DNA from: Hippea sp964442345
GTDB lineage: Bacteria > Campylobacterota_A > Desulfurellia > Desulfurellales > Hippeaceae
NCBI GenBank assembly: GCA_964442345.1
Contig: CAYTZD010000040.1
Location: 1 to 15,163, forward strand
Length of the DNA: 15,163 bases
Direction: 5' to 3'
Shown: positions 1-6,772 of the stretch, one piece after another
Numbering within the stretch: position 1 is the stretch's first letter
Layout of the letters: each line of letters opens with the position of its first letter
The notes under the pieces: model-generated
The model's input: the letters and a program-made list of their open reading frames with translations, nothing else
Databases searched by the model: none
What the model was told of the DNA's origin: nothing
Position numbers and translations under genes: made by a program

Positions 1-3
1 TTT

Positions 4-894
4 TTATTTTAGATAGCCTTCTAAAGCAGATCTTGCGATATTCGGGTTCTCTTTAAGTCTTCTGATTGAATAAGGCAGCCAATCTTTGCCGAATGGAACA
101 TAAACCCTTAACCTGTGGCCATTGTTTAGAATAATACTTCTTAGTTCTTCATCAACGCCAAGTAGCATCTGGAATTCGTATTCGTCTCTTTTTAGGCCGT
201 ATTCTCTTATTAGTCTTTCTGCGTGGAATACCAAATATTCGTCGTGTGTAGCTATGCCCACATAAGCCTTCTTTTTGAAGAGTGTCTCAAGACAGTAGAT
301 AAAGTTATCTCTAACAATATCTTTCTCTTTGTATGCTATTCTTCTTGGTTCGTCATAAATGCCTTTGCATAGCCTAAAGTTCAATTTTCCATCAGACAGT
401 TTTTCTATATCATCTCTTGTTCTTCTCATATACGCCTGAAGCACAGTTCCTATGTTAAACTCGTCTCTATAGTTTCTGTAAATCTCAAGCGTATCGTCTG
501 TGCATGTTGAATCTTCCATGTCAATTCTGACGAATATTCCAAGCTCTTCTGCCCTTTTGAATATCTTTTCTATGTTGTCAAGACATAGGCTTTTTGAAAG
601 TTTTAGACCCATTTGGGTTAATTTTAGCGATAAATTAGCATCTAATTTGTGGCTGTCTATAGCTTCTAAAACCTTTATGGCTAAGTTTCTGAAGTGTATT
701 GTCTCTTCAATATTAGAAACAAATTCACCTAAAACATCAATAGTTGTCATTACGCCTTGAGCGTTAAGTTGTTTTGTTAGTCTTACTGCATCTTCAAGTT
801 CAGGACCTGCTATGTATCTTTTGGCAAAGATAGCCACCGCTTGCGGTGGCAGTTTATCTATCACTAAGCTTACGCTTTTGTTAAAAAGCGACAT
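4..894 (-). CDS. Monofunctional proline dehydrogenase (FAD-dependent)
   Basis: It oxidises L-proline to delta-1-pyrroline-5-carboxylate using FAD and passes electrons to the quinone pool, the first step of proline catabolism. The 296-residue protein is close in length to stand-alone bacterial ProDH of the Thermus type (about 300) and is far shorter than PutA. Visible ProDH motifs, in order, are VRIDMEDS (122-129), RLCKGIYDEP (174-183, the family RLxKGAY block), ATHDE (215-219), FQMLLGV (241-247), RVYVPFG (263-269) and WLPYSIRRL (272-280). The paired Arg278/Arg279 correspond to the family's proline-carboxylate-binding arginines. The frame is open further upstream to 939, but the ATG at 892-894 has a GGAGGAG ribosome site at 899-905 and the longer reading would run into the neighbour, so I chose it. 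It begins one base after the P5C dehydrogenase stop, so the two are clearly co-transcribed. Whether it is truly membrane-associated cannot be read from the sequence. Confidence 0.93.
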   Translation of the reverse strand: MSLFNKSVSLVIDKLPPQAVAIFAKRYIAGPELEDAVRLTKQLNAQGVMTTIDVLGEFVSNIEETIHFRNLAIKVLEAIDSHKLDANLSLKLTQMGLKLSKSLCLDNIEKIFKRAEELGIFVRIDMEDSTCTDDTLEIYRNYRDEFNIGTVLQAYMRRTRDDIEKLSDGKLNFRLCKGIYDEPRRIAYKEKDIVRDNFIYCLETLFKKKAYVGIATHDEYLVFHAERLIREYGLKRDEYEFQMLLGVDEELRSIILNNGHRLRVYVPFGKDWLPYSIRRLKENPNIARSALEGYLK

Positions 895-895
895 T

Positions 896-2530
896 TTACT
901 CCTCCGCCATAAATGGATATTCAAAACTTTCTGGTGCAATGAAGTTTTCCTTAATTGCTCTTGGAGTTACCCATCTTAATAGATTCAAATGGCTTCCTGC
1001 TTTATCGTTTGTTCCGCTGCCTCTTGTTCCGCCGAATGGTTGCTGACCTACAACTGCACCTGTGGGTTTGTCGTTTACATAGAAGTTTCCTGCACTGCCT
1101 TCGAGAATATCTATGGCTATTCTTGTTGCGTCCCTGTCTTCTGAGAAGATTGCTCCAGTTAATCCATACGGACTTGTCTGGTCGCATAAATGCAATGTTT
1201 CTATGTATTTGTCGTCATCGTAAGGATATATCGTTACAACTGGTCCGAATATCTCTTCTTCCATTGTTTTGAAGTGCGGGTTTTCTGTCAAGATGACTGT
1301 TGGTTCAACAAACCAACCTTTAGAACTATCGTATCCACCGCCTTTTACAATCTCTGCATCGCTTGCATTTTTTGCATAATCGATATAACTTGTAACTTTC
1401 TTGAAGGCTTTTTCATCGATTAAGGCATTCATGAAATTTGTAAAATCTTCTGGTGAGCCCATCTTTATCTTGTCAATCTCTTTGAATAAGTCGTCTTTTA
1501 TCTCATTCCACATGGACTTTGGTATGTAAACCCTTGAGACGGCAGAACACTTCTGACCTTGATACTCGTAGGCTCCTCTTATGATGGCTGTGATTAGCTT
1601 TCTTCTATTTGCTGATTTGTGGACGAATATATAATCCTTACCGCCTGTTTCGCCAACAATTCTTGGATAAGCCTTGTATTTATGGATATTCTCTGCCATC
1701 ATCTGCCACATTTTGTTAAATGTAGCTACGCTGCCTGTAAAATGGATGCCAGCAAAGTGTTCAGATGCAAACACAAAATGACCAACTTCTTTTCCAATCG
1801 CAGGTATGAAGTTAATTACACCGTCTGGAAGACCAGCTTCTTGTAAAATTTTCATGAATATGTACGGTGCATAAACGGAACTTTCTGCAGGTTTCCATAA
1901 AACGACATTGCCCATCATTGCAGGTGCAGTTGGCAGGTTTCCTGCAATTGATACAAAGTTAAATGGTGGAACGGCAAAGATAAATCCTTCTAATGGTCTA
2001 TATTGCATTATGTTCCATGTGCCTTTTGGAGAGTATAATGGTTGCTCTTCGTAAATTTTTTGCATGTAGTAAAGATTAAATCTTAAGAAGTCTATAAGTT
2101 CGCAGGCTGAATCTATCTCTGCCTGAAATGCATTTTTACTTAAGGATAGCATTGTTGCAGCGTTTATTAAGTATCTGTATTTTGTGCTTAAAAGTTCTGC
2201 TGCTTTTAGGAAGATGGCGGCTCTGTCAACCCAGTCGTACTCTCTCCACTTTTTAGCTGCCTGCATTGCCGCATCTATGGCCATATTTATCTCTTTTTCA
2301 CCTGCCATATGATAAACACCAAGAACAGACTTTGTGTCGTGTGGCTCGACAATCTTTGCAACATTGCCTGTTTTTATCTCTTCTCCACCAATTATCAAAG
2401 GAATCTCAATCTCTTGGGATTTTATCTCTTTGATGGCTTCTTTTAATTTAATTCTTTCTTCTGTTCCCGGTGCATAAGAATAAACCGGCTCATTTGTTGG
2501 GATTGGAATTCTTGCTATTGTGTTTCGCAT
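896..2530 (-). CDS. L-glutamate gamma-semialdehyde (P5C) dehydrogenase, ALDH4 type
   Basis: This NAD-dependent aldehyde dehydrogenase converts glutamate gamma-semialdehyde, the hydrolysed product of the neighbouring proline dehydrogenase, into glutamate. At 544 residues it is full length. Landmarks are PPFNF (188-192) with the catalytic-site Asn191, LWKP (211-214) with the cofactor-binding lysine, FTGS (264-267), GETGG (293-297) with general base Glu294, GQKCSA (325-330) with nucleophile Cys328, EEIFGPV (425-431) and a C-terminal GQQPFGG block (495-501). The N-terminal extension (NEPVYSY, then PGTEER) and the C-terminal GSGTNDKAG stretch follow the mitochondrial ALDH4A1 pattern rather than the shorter RocA or the PutA dehydrogenase domain, judged from memory of those families. 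The start has AGGAGGTG eight bases or fewer upstream. It is the first gene of a two-gene operon with proline dehydrogenase. The symbol is left blank because rocA, pruA and putC are all used for this function. Confidence 0.94.
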   Translation of the reverse strand: MRNTIARIPIPTNEPVYSYAPGTEERIKLKEAIKEIKSQEIEIPLIIGGEEIKTGNVAKIVEPHDTKSVLGVYHMAGEKEINMAIDAAMQAAKKWREYDWVDRAAIFLKAAELLSTKYRYLINAATMLSLSKNAFQAEIDSACELIDFLRFNLYYMQKIYEEQPLYSPKGTWNIMQYRPLEGFIFAVPPFNFVSIAGNLPTAPAMMGNVVLWKPAESSVYAPYIFMKILQEAGLPDGVINFIPAIGKEVGHFVFASEHFAGIHFTGSVATFNKMWQMMAENIHKYKAYPRIVGETGGKDYIFVHKSANRRKLITAIIRGAYEYQGQKCSAVSRVYIPKSMWNEIKDDLFKEIDKIKMGSPEDFTNFMNALIDEKAFKKVTSYIDYAKNASDAEIVKGGGYDSSKGWFVEPTVILTENPHFKTMEEEIFGPVVTIYPYDDDKYIETLHLCDQTSPYGLTGAIFSEDRDATRIAIDILEGSAGNFYVNDKPTGAVVGQQPFGGTRGSGTNDKAGSHLNLLRWVTPRAIKENFIAPESFEYPFMAEE

Positions 2531-2579
2531 GGGACACCTCCTAAAATTATTTTTATTTTAAAACACTTTCACTATAATG

Positions 2580-2608
2580 AACATAATCCAAATTTAAGAA
2601 TAAATCAA
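2580..2608 (-). promoter_or_regulatory. Probable sigma-70 promoter of the proline operon
   Basis: Read on the minus strand, TTGATT (2603-2608) is followed after 17 bases by TATGTT (2580-2585). That places the transcription start near 2573, about 40 bases before the P5C dehydrogenase start codon. The surrounding 2531-2661 gap is very AT-rich, so chance matches are easy and this is a moderate-confidence call. I saw no convincing terminator for the upstream hypothetical gene in this gap. Confidence 0.45.
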
Positions 2609-2661
2609 GTATTTTTTAAAAGATTTACAAATTTTATAAGAGACCTGTTATGTTTTAGAAA

Positions 2662-3246
2662 TTAAACAAGGGCAAATGTGTAGGAGAGCATAAACATGTC
2701 GTTTTCTGTAAGTTCAAGTGTGTTTGTTAAAGAGATATTTAGCAGGTTATTTGTTGGTTTTGCTTCTAAATTTGCTTCTTCTTTAAAGATGCAGCCAAAG
2801 TATATGTTCTGTTTTTCGTTTACAAGCAAGAAATCCTTTGCCTGTTTCTCTATGTTTCTTTCTAATTCAAACCTATCCTTTGAAATCATCATATAATCCA
2901 TCCAGTTGTTGAATTTTAAATCAAACCCATAATCTATACTCATGGGTTTTAAGGTTATAAAGTATATGTCAACGACCAGCGATTTTTCTCTTATGTTGAA
3001 AACCTTTTTGATTTGGCCATTTTCGAAGTCCATCTCAAAGACAACAGAAGAAGATAAGCTACTTGCAAAGGGTTCTTCTGTTTCTATGCTGAATTTATCT
3101 GCAAATGAAGCCGTGCTTATTAAGGTTATGCCTTTATCTTTTAGCTGCCAGCTTAGGATTTTGCCTGTATTGTCAATATTTATGATAAAATCTACATTTT
3201 TCAGAGAGAGATAATTCTCTTTTTCTTCTACTTCTGGATACTCCAT
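2662..3246 (-). CDS. Hypothetical protein resembling the YidC periplasmic (P1) beta domain
   Basis: I do not recognise this gene with certainty. It encodes 194 residues with no signal peptide, no membrane segment and no cysteine-rich or nucleotide-binding motif. The pattern is almost entirely beta-strand: a strand followed by an IDNTGKILSWQLKDKG turn (24-39), later SSVVFEMDFENGQIKKVFNI (67-86), then a strand with SLVVDIYFI. The combination of a strand, 'GxIxSWxLK', and a later 'NGxIxKxFxF...VDI' resembles the N-terminal super-sandwich domain of YidC/Oxa1 insertases, a fold shared with galactose-mutarotase-like proteins and with C-terminal domains of some GH57 glycosidases. The YidC membrane core is absent. 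The ATG at 3244-3246 lies inside the 3' end of holA (19-base overlap) with only a weak purine stretch upstream, so translation is probably coupled. It is the last gene of the pyrG-holA transcription unit. Existence of the gene is likely; function is unknown. Confidence 0.7.
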   Translation of the reverse strand: MEYPEVEEKENYLSLKNVDFIINIDNTGKILSWQLKDKGITLISTASFADKFSIETEEPFASSLSSSVVFEMDFENGQIKKVFNIREKSLVVDIYFITLKPMSIDYGFDLKFNNWMDYMMISKDRFELERNIEKQAKDFLLVNEKQNIYFGCIFKEEANLEAKPTNNLLNISLTNTLELTENDMFMLSYTFALV

Positions 3247-4142
3247 AAGTTTAACCTTGCCTTTATTAGAATATCCAAGTTCTTCTCTGACGAACTCTTT
3301 GATATTTTATCTAACTCATATAACTCTTCAAGCATTTTCTCTATTTTGTTTTTTCCTATTGTCTCGCATATTTTTTTGTATCTGTCAAAACTTGCCCTGC
3401 TGAATGTTTCTGAAAATGTTTTTTTATCCATTGTGCATGCCGAATACGCTTTTATTAGTTCACCTGAAAATAGATGTATAAATAGTGGTGGCGGGAATTG
3501 AGAGAGTATCTCGTTTAAGTTTTTGGCTATCCTGTCAAATCTGTTTTTGGATATTGAAGAGATAAGAAAAGTGAAATCAGGTTTTAAAGTGGTGGTTAAA
3601 CAGTTATTAACATCTTCCTTTGTGATAATAGACCTATCCAAAGTGTACAAAAATAGCAACGATAAAGCGTTATTCATATATGTTGTGTTTTTTATATTTG
3701 AAAAGATGCTTAGAAGTGTCTCGACTGCTTCCTTGTTTATCTGTTTTTTCTGTTTTCTTACTGTTCTTGTGATAAATGCTCTTATCTCTTCTTCTTTGGG
3801 TGGCTCAAAGGTTACTATATTGTCAAGCTTTTTACATTTGGTCAGGTCGATAATTACGATATTGCTTTTGGGCTTTGGCAGGTTTATTTTCTCTATATCG
3901 AATAAAGGCTTGCAGTAAAATAGCTTTTTTTCTCTTTCAAACAGACCTTCTGATAGAAGCTTTGTCTTTAAATCTTCAAGTTCATCTTCGCTTTCAATGA
4001 ATAACTTTTTTAGCTTTAATCTGCGTTTGTCGGCTATTCTTTTTGCGTATATCTCCTTTAGAAAGTAGTCTTCGCCGCAAAATATGTAGAAATTTTCTAT
4101 CTGGTTCTTCTCAATCTTTTGCTTTAGATCTCTTTGATTCAT
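3228..4142 (-). CDS. holA: DNA polymerase III subunit delta
   Basis: This is the delta subunit of the clamp loader, which opens the beta sliding clamp during DNA replication in the cytoplasm. It has about 304 residues, a little short of the usual 320-340. The N-terminus shows the family pattern of a short helix, the FYIFCGEDYFLKE block (about residues 18-30), then an acidic helix-rich region. The C-terminal half is helical, as expected for the collar domain. Delta lacks a working ATPase site, so the absence of a Walker A motif is expected. The reading frame is open to a TTG at 4155-4157. I prefer the ATG at 4140-4142, which has GGAAAAAA just upstream. It overlaps the end of pyrG by 32 bases and the next gene by 19 bases, so it sits in the middle of an overlapping three-gene unit. 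Delta sequences diverge strongly, so the call rests on the N-terminal block, the length and the overall helical pattern. Confidence 0.82.
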   Translation of the reverse strand: MNQRDLKQKIEKNQIENFYIFCGEDYFLKEIYAKRIADKRRLKLKKLFIESEDELEDLKTKLLSEGLFEREKKLFYCKPLFDIEKINLPKPKSNIVIIDLTKCKKLDNIVTFEPPKEEEIRAFITRTVRKQKKQINKEAVETLLSIFSNIKNTTYMNNALSLLFLYTLDRSIITKEDVNNCLTTTLKPDFTFLISSISKNRFDRIAKNLNEILSQFPPPLFIHLFSGELIKAYSACTMDKKTFSETFSRASFDRYKKICETIGKNKIEKMLEELYELDKISKSSSEKNLDILIKARLNLWSIQK

Positions 4143-5754
4143 AACTTTTTTCCACAAAACTCTTTATAACGGGATGTGGATTTAGTGGTCTTGATTTAAA
4201 CTCTGGGTGGAATTGGACGCCAATGAAGAATGGATGGTCTTTTAATTCTATTATCTCAACAAACTCTTTGTCTGGACTTTCTCCACTTATGACAAGTCCA
4301 TGCTTTTTGAAGAGTTCTTTGTAATCGTTATTGAATTCGTATCTGTGTCTGTGTCTTTCGGATATCTTCTTTTTGTTGTAGATTTTATGTGCAAGCGTTG
4401 ATGGTGCTATTATACATGGGTATGCTCCAAGTCGCATTGTGCCGCCTTTGTCTGTATTTTCGTCTCTTTCTATGATTTGACCATCTTTTTCCCATCTCTT
4501 TGCAAGGTGTATGACTTTATGCTCGGCATTTTTGTCAAACTCTTCTGAGCCTGCACCTTTTAATCCTACAACATTTCTTGCAAACTCAACAACGGCTGTT
4601 TGCATACCCAAACAGATTCCTAAAAACGGTATTTTGTTTTCTCGAGCATATTGAATAGCCTTTATTTTACCTTCTATGCCTCTTAGTCCAAAACCGCCAG
4701 GCACTAAAATACCATCAACATCGCCAAGTAGTTTTTCAGGATCATCTTTTTCTAAATCTTCAGCTTCAATCCATTTTAGGTTTACCTTTATGTTCATTGA
4801 CGCTCCGGCGTGAACAAATGATTCTATAAGGCTTTTGTATGACTCTTTTAATCCAACATATTTGCCAACAAATGCTATTGAAACAGAGTCTTTTGGTTTC
4901 TTTATTGATTCAACCATTTCCTGCCATTGGCTTAAATCTTGCTCTTTTTTTGGTTCTAAACCCAACTTTTTAAGCACAAGCTCATCCAACTTCTCTTTTT
5001 TGAATCTAAGCGGAATCTCATAAACTGTATCGACATCAACAGCGTTGATTACAGCTTCTTTTTCTACATTGCAGAACATTGCAATTTTTTCTCTTGCTTC
5101 GTGTGTTAGCTTTCTTTCACTTCTGCATACGATTATATCCGGTGAAATTCCTATGGATTGAAGCTCTTTTACGCTATGCTGGGTTGGTTTTGTTTTGAGC
5201 TCACCTGCAACCTTTATGTATGGAACAAGCGTTAGATGGATATAAAGGCAGTTGTCTCTGCCAACATCGTATCTCATCTGCCTTATTGCTTCTAAAAACG
5301 GTAAACCTTCAATATCTCCGATTGTTCCACCAATCTCAACAATTAAGACATCTTTGTCTTTGCCTGCTTCTTTTATGCGTTTTTTTATCTCATTTGTGAT
5401 GTGCGGTATAACCTGTACGGTCTTACCTAAATAGTCGCCTTTTCTCTCTTTTGTTATAACGGTGTAATATACCTGTCCTGTTGTGAAGTTGTTTTTCCTG
5501 CTTAATGTTAAGCCTGTAAATCTCTCATAATGGCCTAAATCTAAATCTGTCTCTGCGCCATCGTCAAGCACATAAACTTCTCCGTGCTGATATGGGTTCA
5601 TTGTGCCTGGGTCAACATTTATGTACGGGTCTATTTTGACAAGTGAGATCTTTAATCCATAAGACATAAGAAGCAAGCCCAACGATGCGCTTGTTATGCC
5701 TTTTCCAAGCGATGAAACAACGCCGCCAGTTATAAAAATATATTTTTTTGCCAT
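4111..5754 (-). CDS. pyrG: CTP synthase (glutamine-hydrolysing)
   Basis: It makes CTP from UTP, ATP and glutamine, the last step of pyrimidine nucleotide synthesis. The 547 residues match the family. The N-terminal synthetase domain begins with YIFITGGVVSSLGKGI (5-20), containing the P-loop, and continues with KIDPYINVDPGTM (40-52) and the VEIGGTIGDIEG block (139-150). The C-terminal class I glutamine amidotransferase domain has GICLGMQ (379-385) with nucleophile Cys381, and the QFHPEF block supplying His516 and Glu518, so the triad is intact. The frame is open to a GTG at 5769, but the ATG at 5752-5754 has GAAGGGG at 5761-5767 with six bases of spacing, and starting there gives the standard MAKKYIFITGG N-terminus. 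It is the first gene of the pyrG-holA-hypothetical unit. The pairing of pyrG with holA is not one I recognise as universal. Confidence 0.98.
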   Translation of the reverse strand: MAKKYIFITGGVVSSLGKGITSASLGLLLMSYGLKISLVKIDPYINVDPGTMNPYQHGEVYVLDDGAETDLDLGHYERFTGLTLSRKNNFTTGQVYYTVITKERKGDYLGKTVQVIPHITNEIKKRIKEAGKDKDVLIVEIGGTIGDIEGLPFLEAIRQMRYDVGRDNCLYIHLTLVPYIKVAGELKTKPTQHSVKELQSIGISPDIIVCRSERKLTHEAREKIAMFCNVEKEAVINAVDVDTVYEIPLRFKKEKLDELVLKKLGLEPKKEQDLSQWQEMVESIKKPKDSVSIAFVGKYVGLKESYKSLIESFVHAGASMNIKVNLKWIEAEDLEKDDPEKLLGDVDGILVPGGFGLRGIEGKIKAIQYARENKIPFLGICLGMQTAVVEFARNVVGLKGAGSEEFDKNAEHKVIHLAKRWEKDGQIIERDENTDKGGTMRLGAYPCIIAPSTLAHKIYNKKKISERHRHRYEFNNDYKELFKKHGLVISGESPDKEFVEIIELKDHPFFIGVQFHPEFKSRPLNPHPVIKSFVEKSYESKRSKAKD

Positions 5755-5788
5755 AGAACACCCCTTCACTTAATTTTTCTAATAGGTC

Positions 5789-5817
5789 AGTATAAGTAAA
5801 AGGATTACTTTGGGCAA
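5789..5817 (-). promoter_or_regulatory. Probable sigma-70 promoter of pyrG
   Basis: On the minus strand TTGCCC (5812-5817) and TATACT (5789-5794) are separated by exactly 17 bases. This predicts a transcript start near 5782 and a leader of under 30 bases before the pyrG ATG. The short leader leaves no room for a structured attenuator. A C-tract reiterative-initiation control of pyrG, as known in Bacillus, is not obvious in these bases. Confidence 0.6.
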
Positions 5818-5818
5818 G

Positions 5819-5848
5819 AAAAATTAAGCAAGCAGGGTTTAACCCTGC
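5819..5848 (-). terminator. Possible intrinsic terminator of the ferritin gene
   Basis: Three bases after the ferritin stop codon there is a hairpin at 5832-5848 with six strong pairs (GCAGGG with CCCTGC) and a five-base TTTAA loop. On the minus strand the T-run TTTTT (5819-5823 is A-rich on the plus strand) follows only after a gap of about eight bases, which is looser than a textbook terminator. It sits just before the pyrG promoter, where a terminator would be expected. Confidence 0.45.
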
Positions 5849-5851
5849 CTA

Positions 5852-6346
5852 TTATCTGGATGTTAAAATCTGGAAGTCTTCCATTAAGGATTGTAAGTCT
5901 TCTTCGTGTTCAACTTCGTCTTCAAGAATCTGAAGTGCAAGGTTGTAGGTGATTGGGTCTTTTGTCTGTGTTATCTCAAGCAGGCTTTTGTAAACGCTAA
6001 TTGCACACTGCTCACCTTTTATGTTTTGTCTTAGAATCTCTTCGACTATAGGATTTGATGGTGCTTCGTATCCGCAGTTTGTAAAGTCATACCACTTTTT
6101 TGGTTCTAAAATGGGTGTTCCACCAAGCTGAATAATCCTGTTTGCTACCATATCTGCATGACGCAATTCATCGTTTGCGTGTTCTGTTAATTCTGTTATA
6201 ACGGCATCCTTCATAGGTCCTTTGACTAATTTTGCACCAAGCCAGTACTGATAATATGCAAGCCACTCATCGGCATATGCCTTGTTTAAAAGGTTGATGA
6301 CTTCGTTAACATCCATTCCCACAATTTCAATACCTTTACTGCCCAT
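5852..6346 (-). CDS. Dps-like ferritin (DPSL / thioferritin type)
   Basis: This is a ferritin-superfamily four-helix protein that likely binds a di-iron site, oxidises Fe(II) with peroxide or oxygen and stores iron in a hollow shell. The 164 residues carry a complete bacterioferritin-like ligand set: Glu27 (DEW), Glu60 and His63 (ELRH), Glu112 (GEQ), and Glu144 and His147 (EVEH). The spacings of 33 residues within the first half and 32 within the second nearly match bacterioferritin. Two cysteines, Cys91 in the loop between helices B and C (NCGYEA) and Cys114 (GEQC) next to ligand Glu112, match the cysteine pair described for archaeal and Bacteroides DPSL proteins. I see no heme-binding Met at the expected place. 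The ATG at 6344-6346 has GGGAGG seven bases upstream; an in-frame Met11 is a less likely start. It has its own promoter and a hairpin after the stop, so it is probably monocistronic. Residue assignments come from pattern reading, not from an alignment. Confidence 0.88.
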   Translation of the reverse strand: MGSKGIEIVGMDVNEVINLLNKAYADEWLAYYQYWLGAKLVKGPMKDAVITELTEHANDELRHADMVANRIIQLGGTPILEPKKWYDFTNCGYEAPSNPIVEEILRQNIKGEQCAISVYKSLLEITQTKDPITYNLALQILEDEVEHEEDLQSLMEDFQILTSR

Positions 6347-6376
6347 ATAATACCTCCCATCAATAGTGATTTCTTG

Positions 6377-6406
6377 ATTATAGATGTTTTCTTCTTAAGA
6401 AGTCAA
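6377..6406 (-). promoter_or_regulatory. Strong sigma-70 promoter of the ferritin gene
   Basis: On the minus strand TTGACT (6401-6406) and TATAAT (6377-6382) are 18 bases apart, the best promoter match in the window. The predicted transcript starts near 6370, leaving a leader of about 24 bases with the GGGAGG ribosome site. The spacer contains a perfect palindrome (listed separately), so regulation by a bound repressor is plausible. Confidence 0.72.
6391..6402. promoter_or_regulatory. Possible operator: 12-base palindrome in the ferritin promoter spacer
   Basis: CTTCTTAAGAAG is a perfect 12-base palindrome lying between the -10 and -35 boxes of the ferritin promoter and touching the -35 box. 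A protein bound there would block RNA polymerase. It does not match the Fur box or PerR box that I know, so the regulator is not identified. In AT-rich DNA a 12-base palindrome can occur by chance, and the call depends mainly on its position. Confidence 0.35.
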
Positions 6407-6424
6407 ATCTTAATAGATCTGTTT

Positions 6425-6436
6425 GTTTTATAAAAC
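6425..6436. repeat. Second 12-base palindrome in the divergent ferritin/rpsO gap
   Basis: GTTTTATAAAAC is a perfect palindrome located upstream of the ferritin -35 box and four bases before the likely rpsO -35 box. It could be a regulatory site for either direction. It is low-complexity and AT-rich, so chance is a real alternative. Confidence 0.3.
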
Positions 6437-6439
6437 ACC

Positions 6440-6466
6440 TTTACAAATAAAGGCTTTTTGTATAAT
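6440..6466 (+). promoter_or_regulatory. Probable promoter of the rpsO-to-aroQ operon
   Basis: TATAAT at 6461-6466 is a consensus -10 box. The best -35 candidate is TTTACA at 6440-6445, which leaves a short 15-base spacer; an overlapping TATAAA at 6466-6471 would instead give 20. Transcription would start near 6473, so the leader before rpsO is only about 30 bases. The -10 is convincing and the -35 assignment is uncertain. Confidence 0.55.
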
Positions 6467-6503
6467 ATAAACGCTGGAAAATTTTGGGAAGAAGGAGTGA
6501 AGT

Positions 6504-6770
6504 ATGCTTACTAAGGAAGAGAAGCAGGAAATCATCAAGAAGTTTGGCAAAAACGAGAAAGATACGGGTTCTGCAGCCGTTCAGATTGCACTTTTAACAG
6601 CCAGAATTAAGTATCTTACAGAGCATTTCAAGGAGCATAAAAAGGATTTTCACTCAAGGAGAGGACTGCTTAAGCTCGTTGGAAGAAGGAGAAAACTTCT
6701 TAAGTATTTAAGGAATTACAATTTTGAAGAGTATAAGAAGGTAGTAACAGAACTTGGCTTGAAGGGTTAG
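6504..6770 (+). CDS. rpsO: 30S ribosomal protein S15
   Basis: S15 is a primary 16S rRNA-binding protein that nucleates the platform of the small ribosomal subunit. The 88 residues match the universal length and show the family blocks TGSAAVQIALLTARI (22-36), HFKEHKKDFHSRRGL (41-55) and VGRRRKLLKYLR (59-70). The start is set by GAAGGAG about seven bases before the ATG. It opens the long plus-strand operon and is separated from pnp by two bases, the conserved rpsO-pnp arrangement. In several bacteria S15 represses its own mRNA through a leader structure. The leader here is short, so any such control would have to involve the start region itself, and I cannot see a clear pseudoknot. Confidence 0.98.
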   Translation: MLTKEEKQEIIKKFGKNEKDTGSAAVQIALLTARIKYLTEHFKEHKKDFHSRRGLLKLVGRRRKLLKYLRNYNFEEYKKVVTELGLKG

Positions 6771-6772
6771 CC

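Noticed and set aside
895..939. Extending proline dehydrogenase to the upstream ATG at 939
   Set aside because: It would overlap the P5C dehydrogenase end and adds residues with no family match, while the ATG at 892-894 has a strong ribosome site.
2609..2661. Possible terminator after the hypothetical gene
   Set aside because: The stretch is AT-rich, and I could not form a stable stem followed by a T-run on the minus strand.
3523..3918. Plus-strand open frame of 131 codons within holA
   Set aside because: Shadow of the opposite strand. Its hydrophobic look comes from the charged-residue codons of holA read backwards.
4143..4157. TTG start for holA at 4157
   Set aside because: A rare start codon with only a weak purine stretch upstream; the ATG 15 bases later has a better-placed GGAAAA. 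It is kept only as an alternative.
5755..5769. GTG start for CTP synthase at 5769
   Set aside because: The extra five codons overlap the GAAGGGG ribosome site that serves the ATG at 5752-5754.
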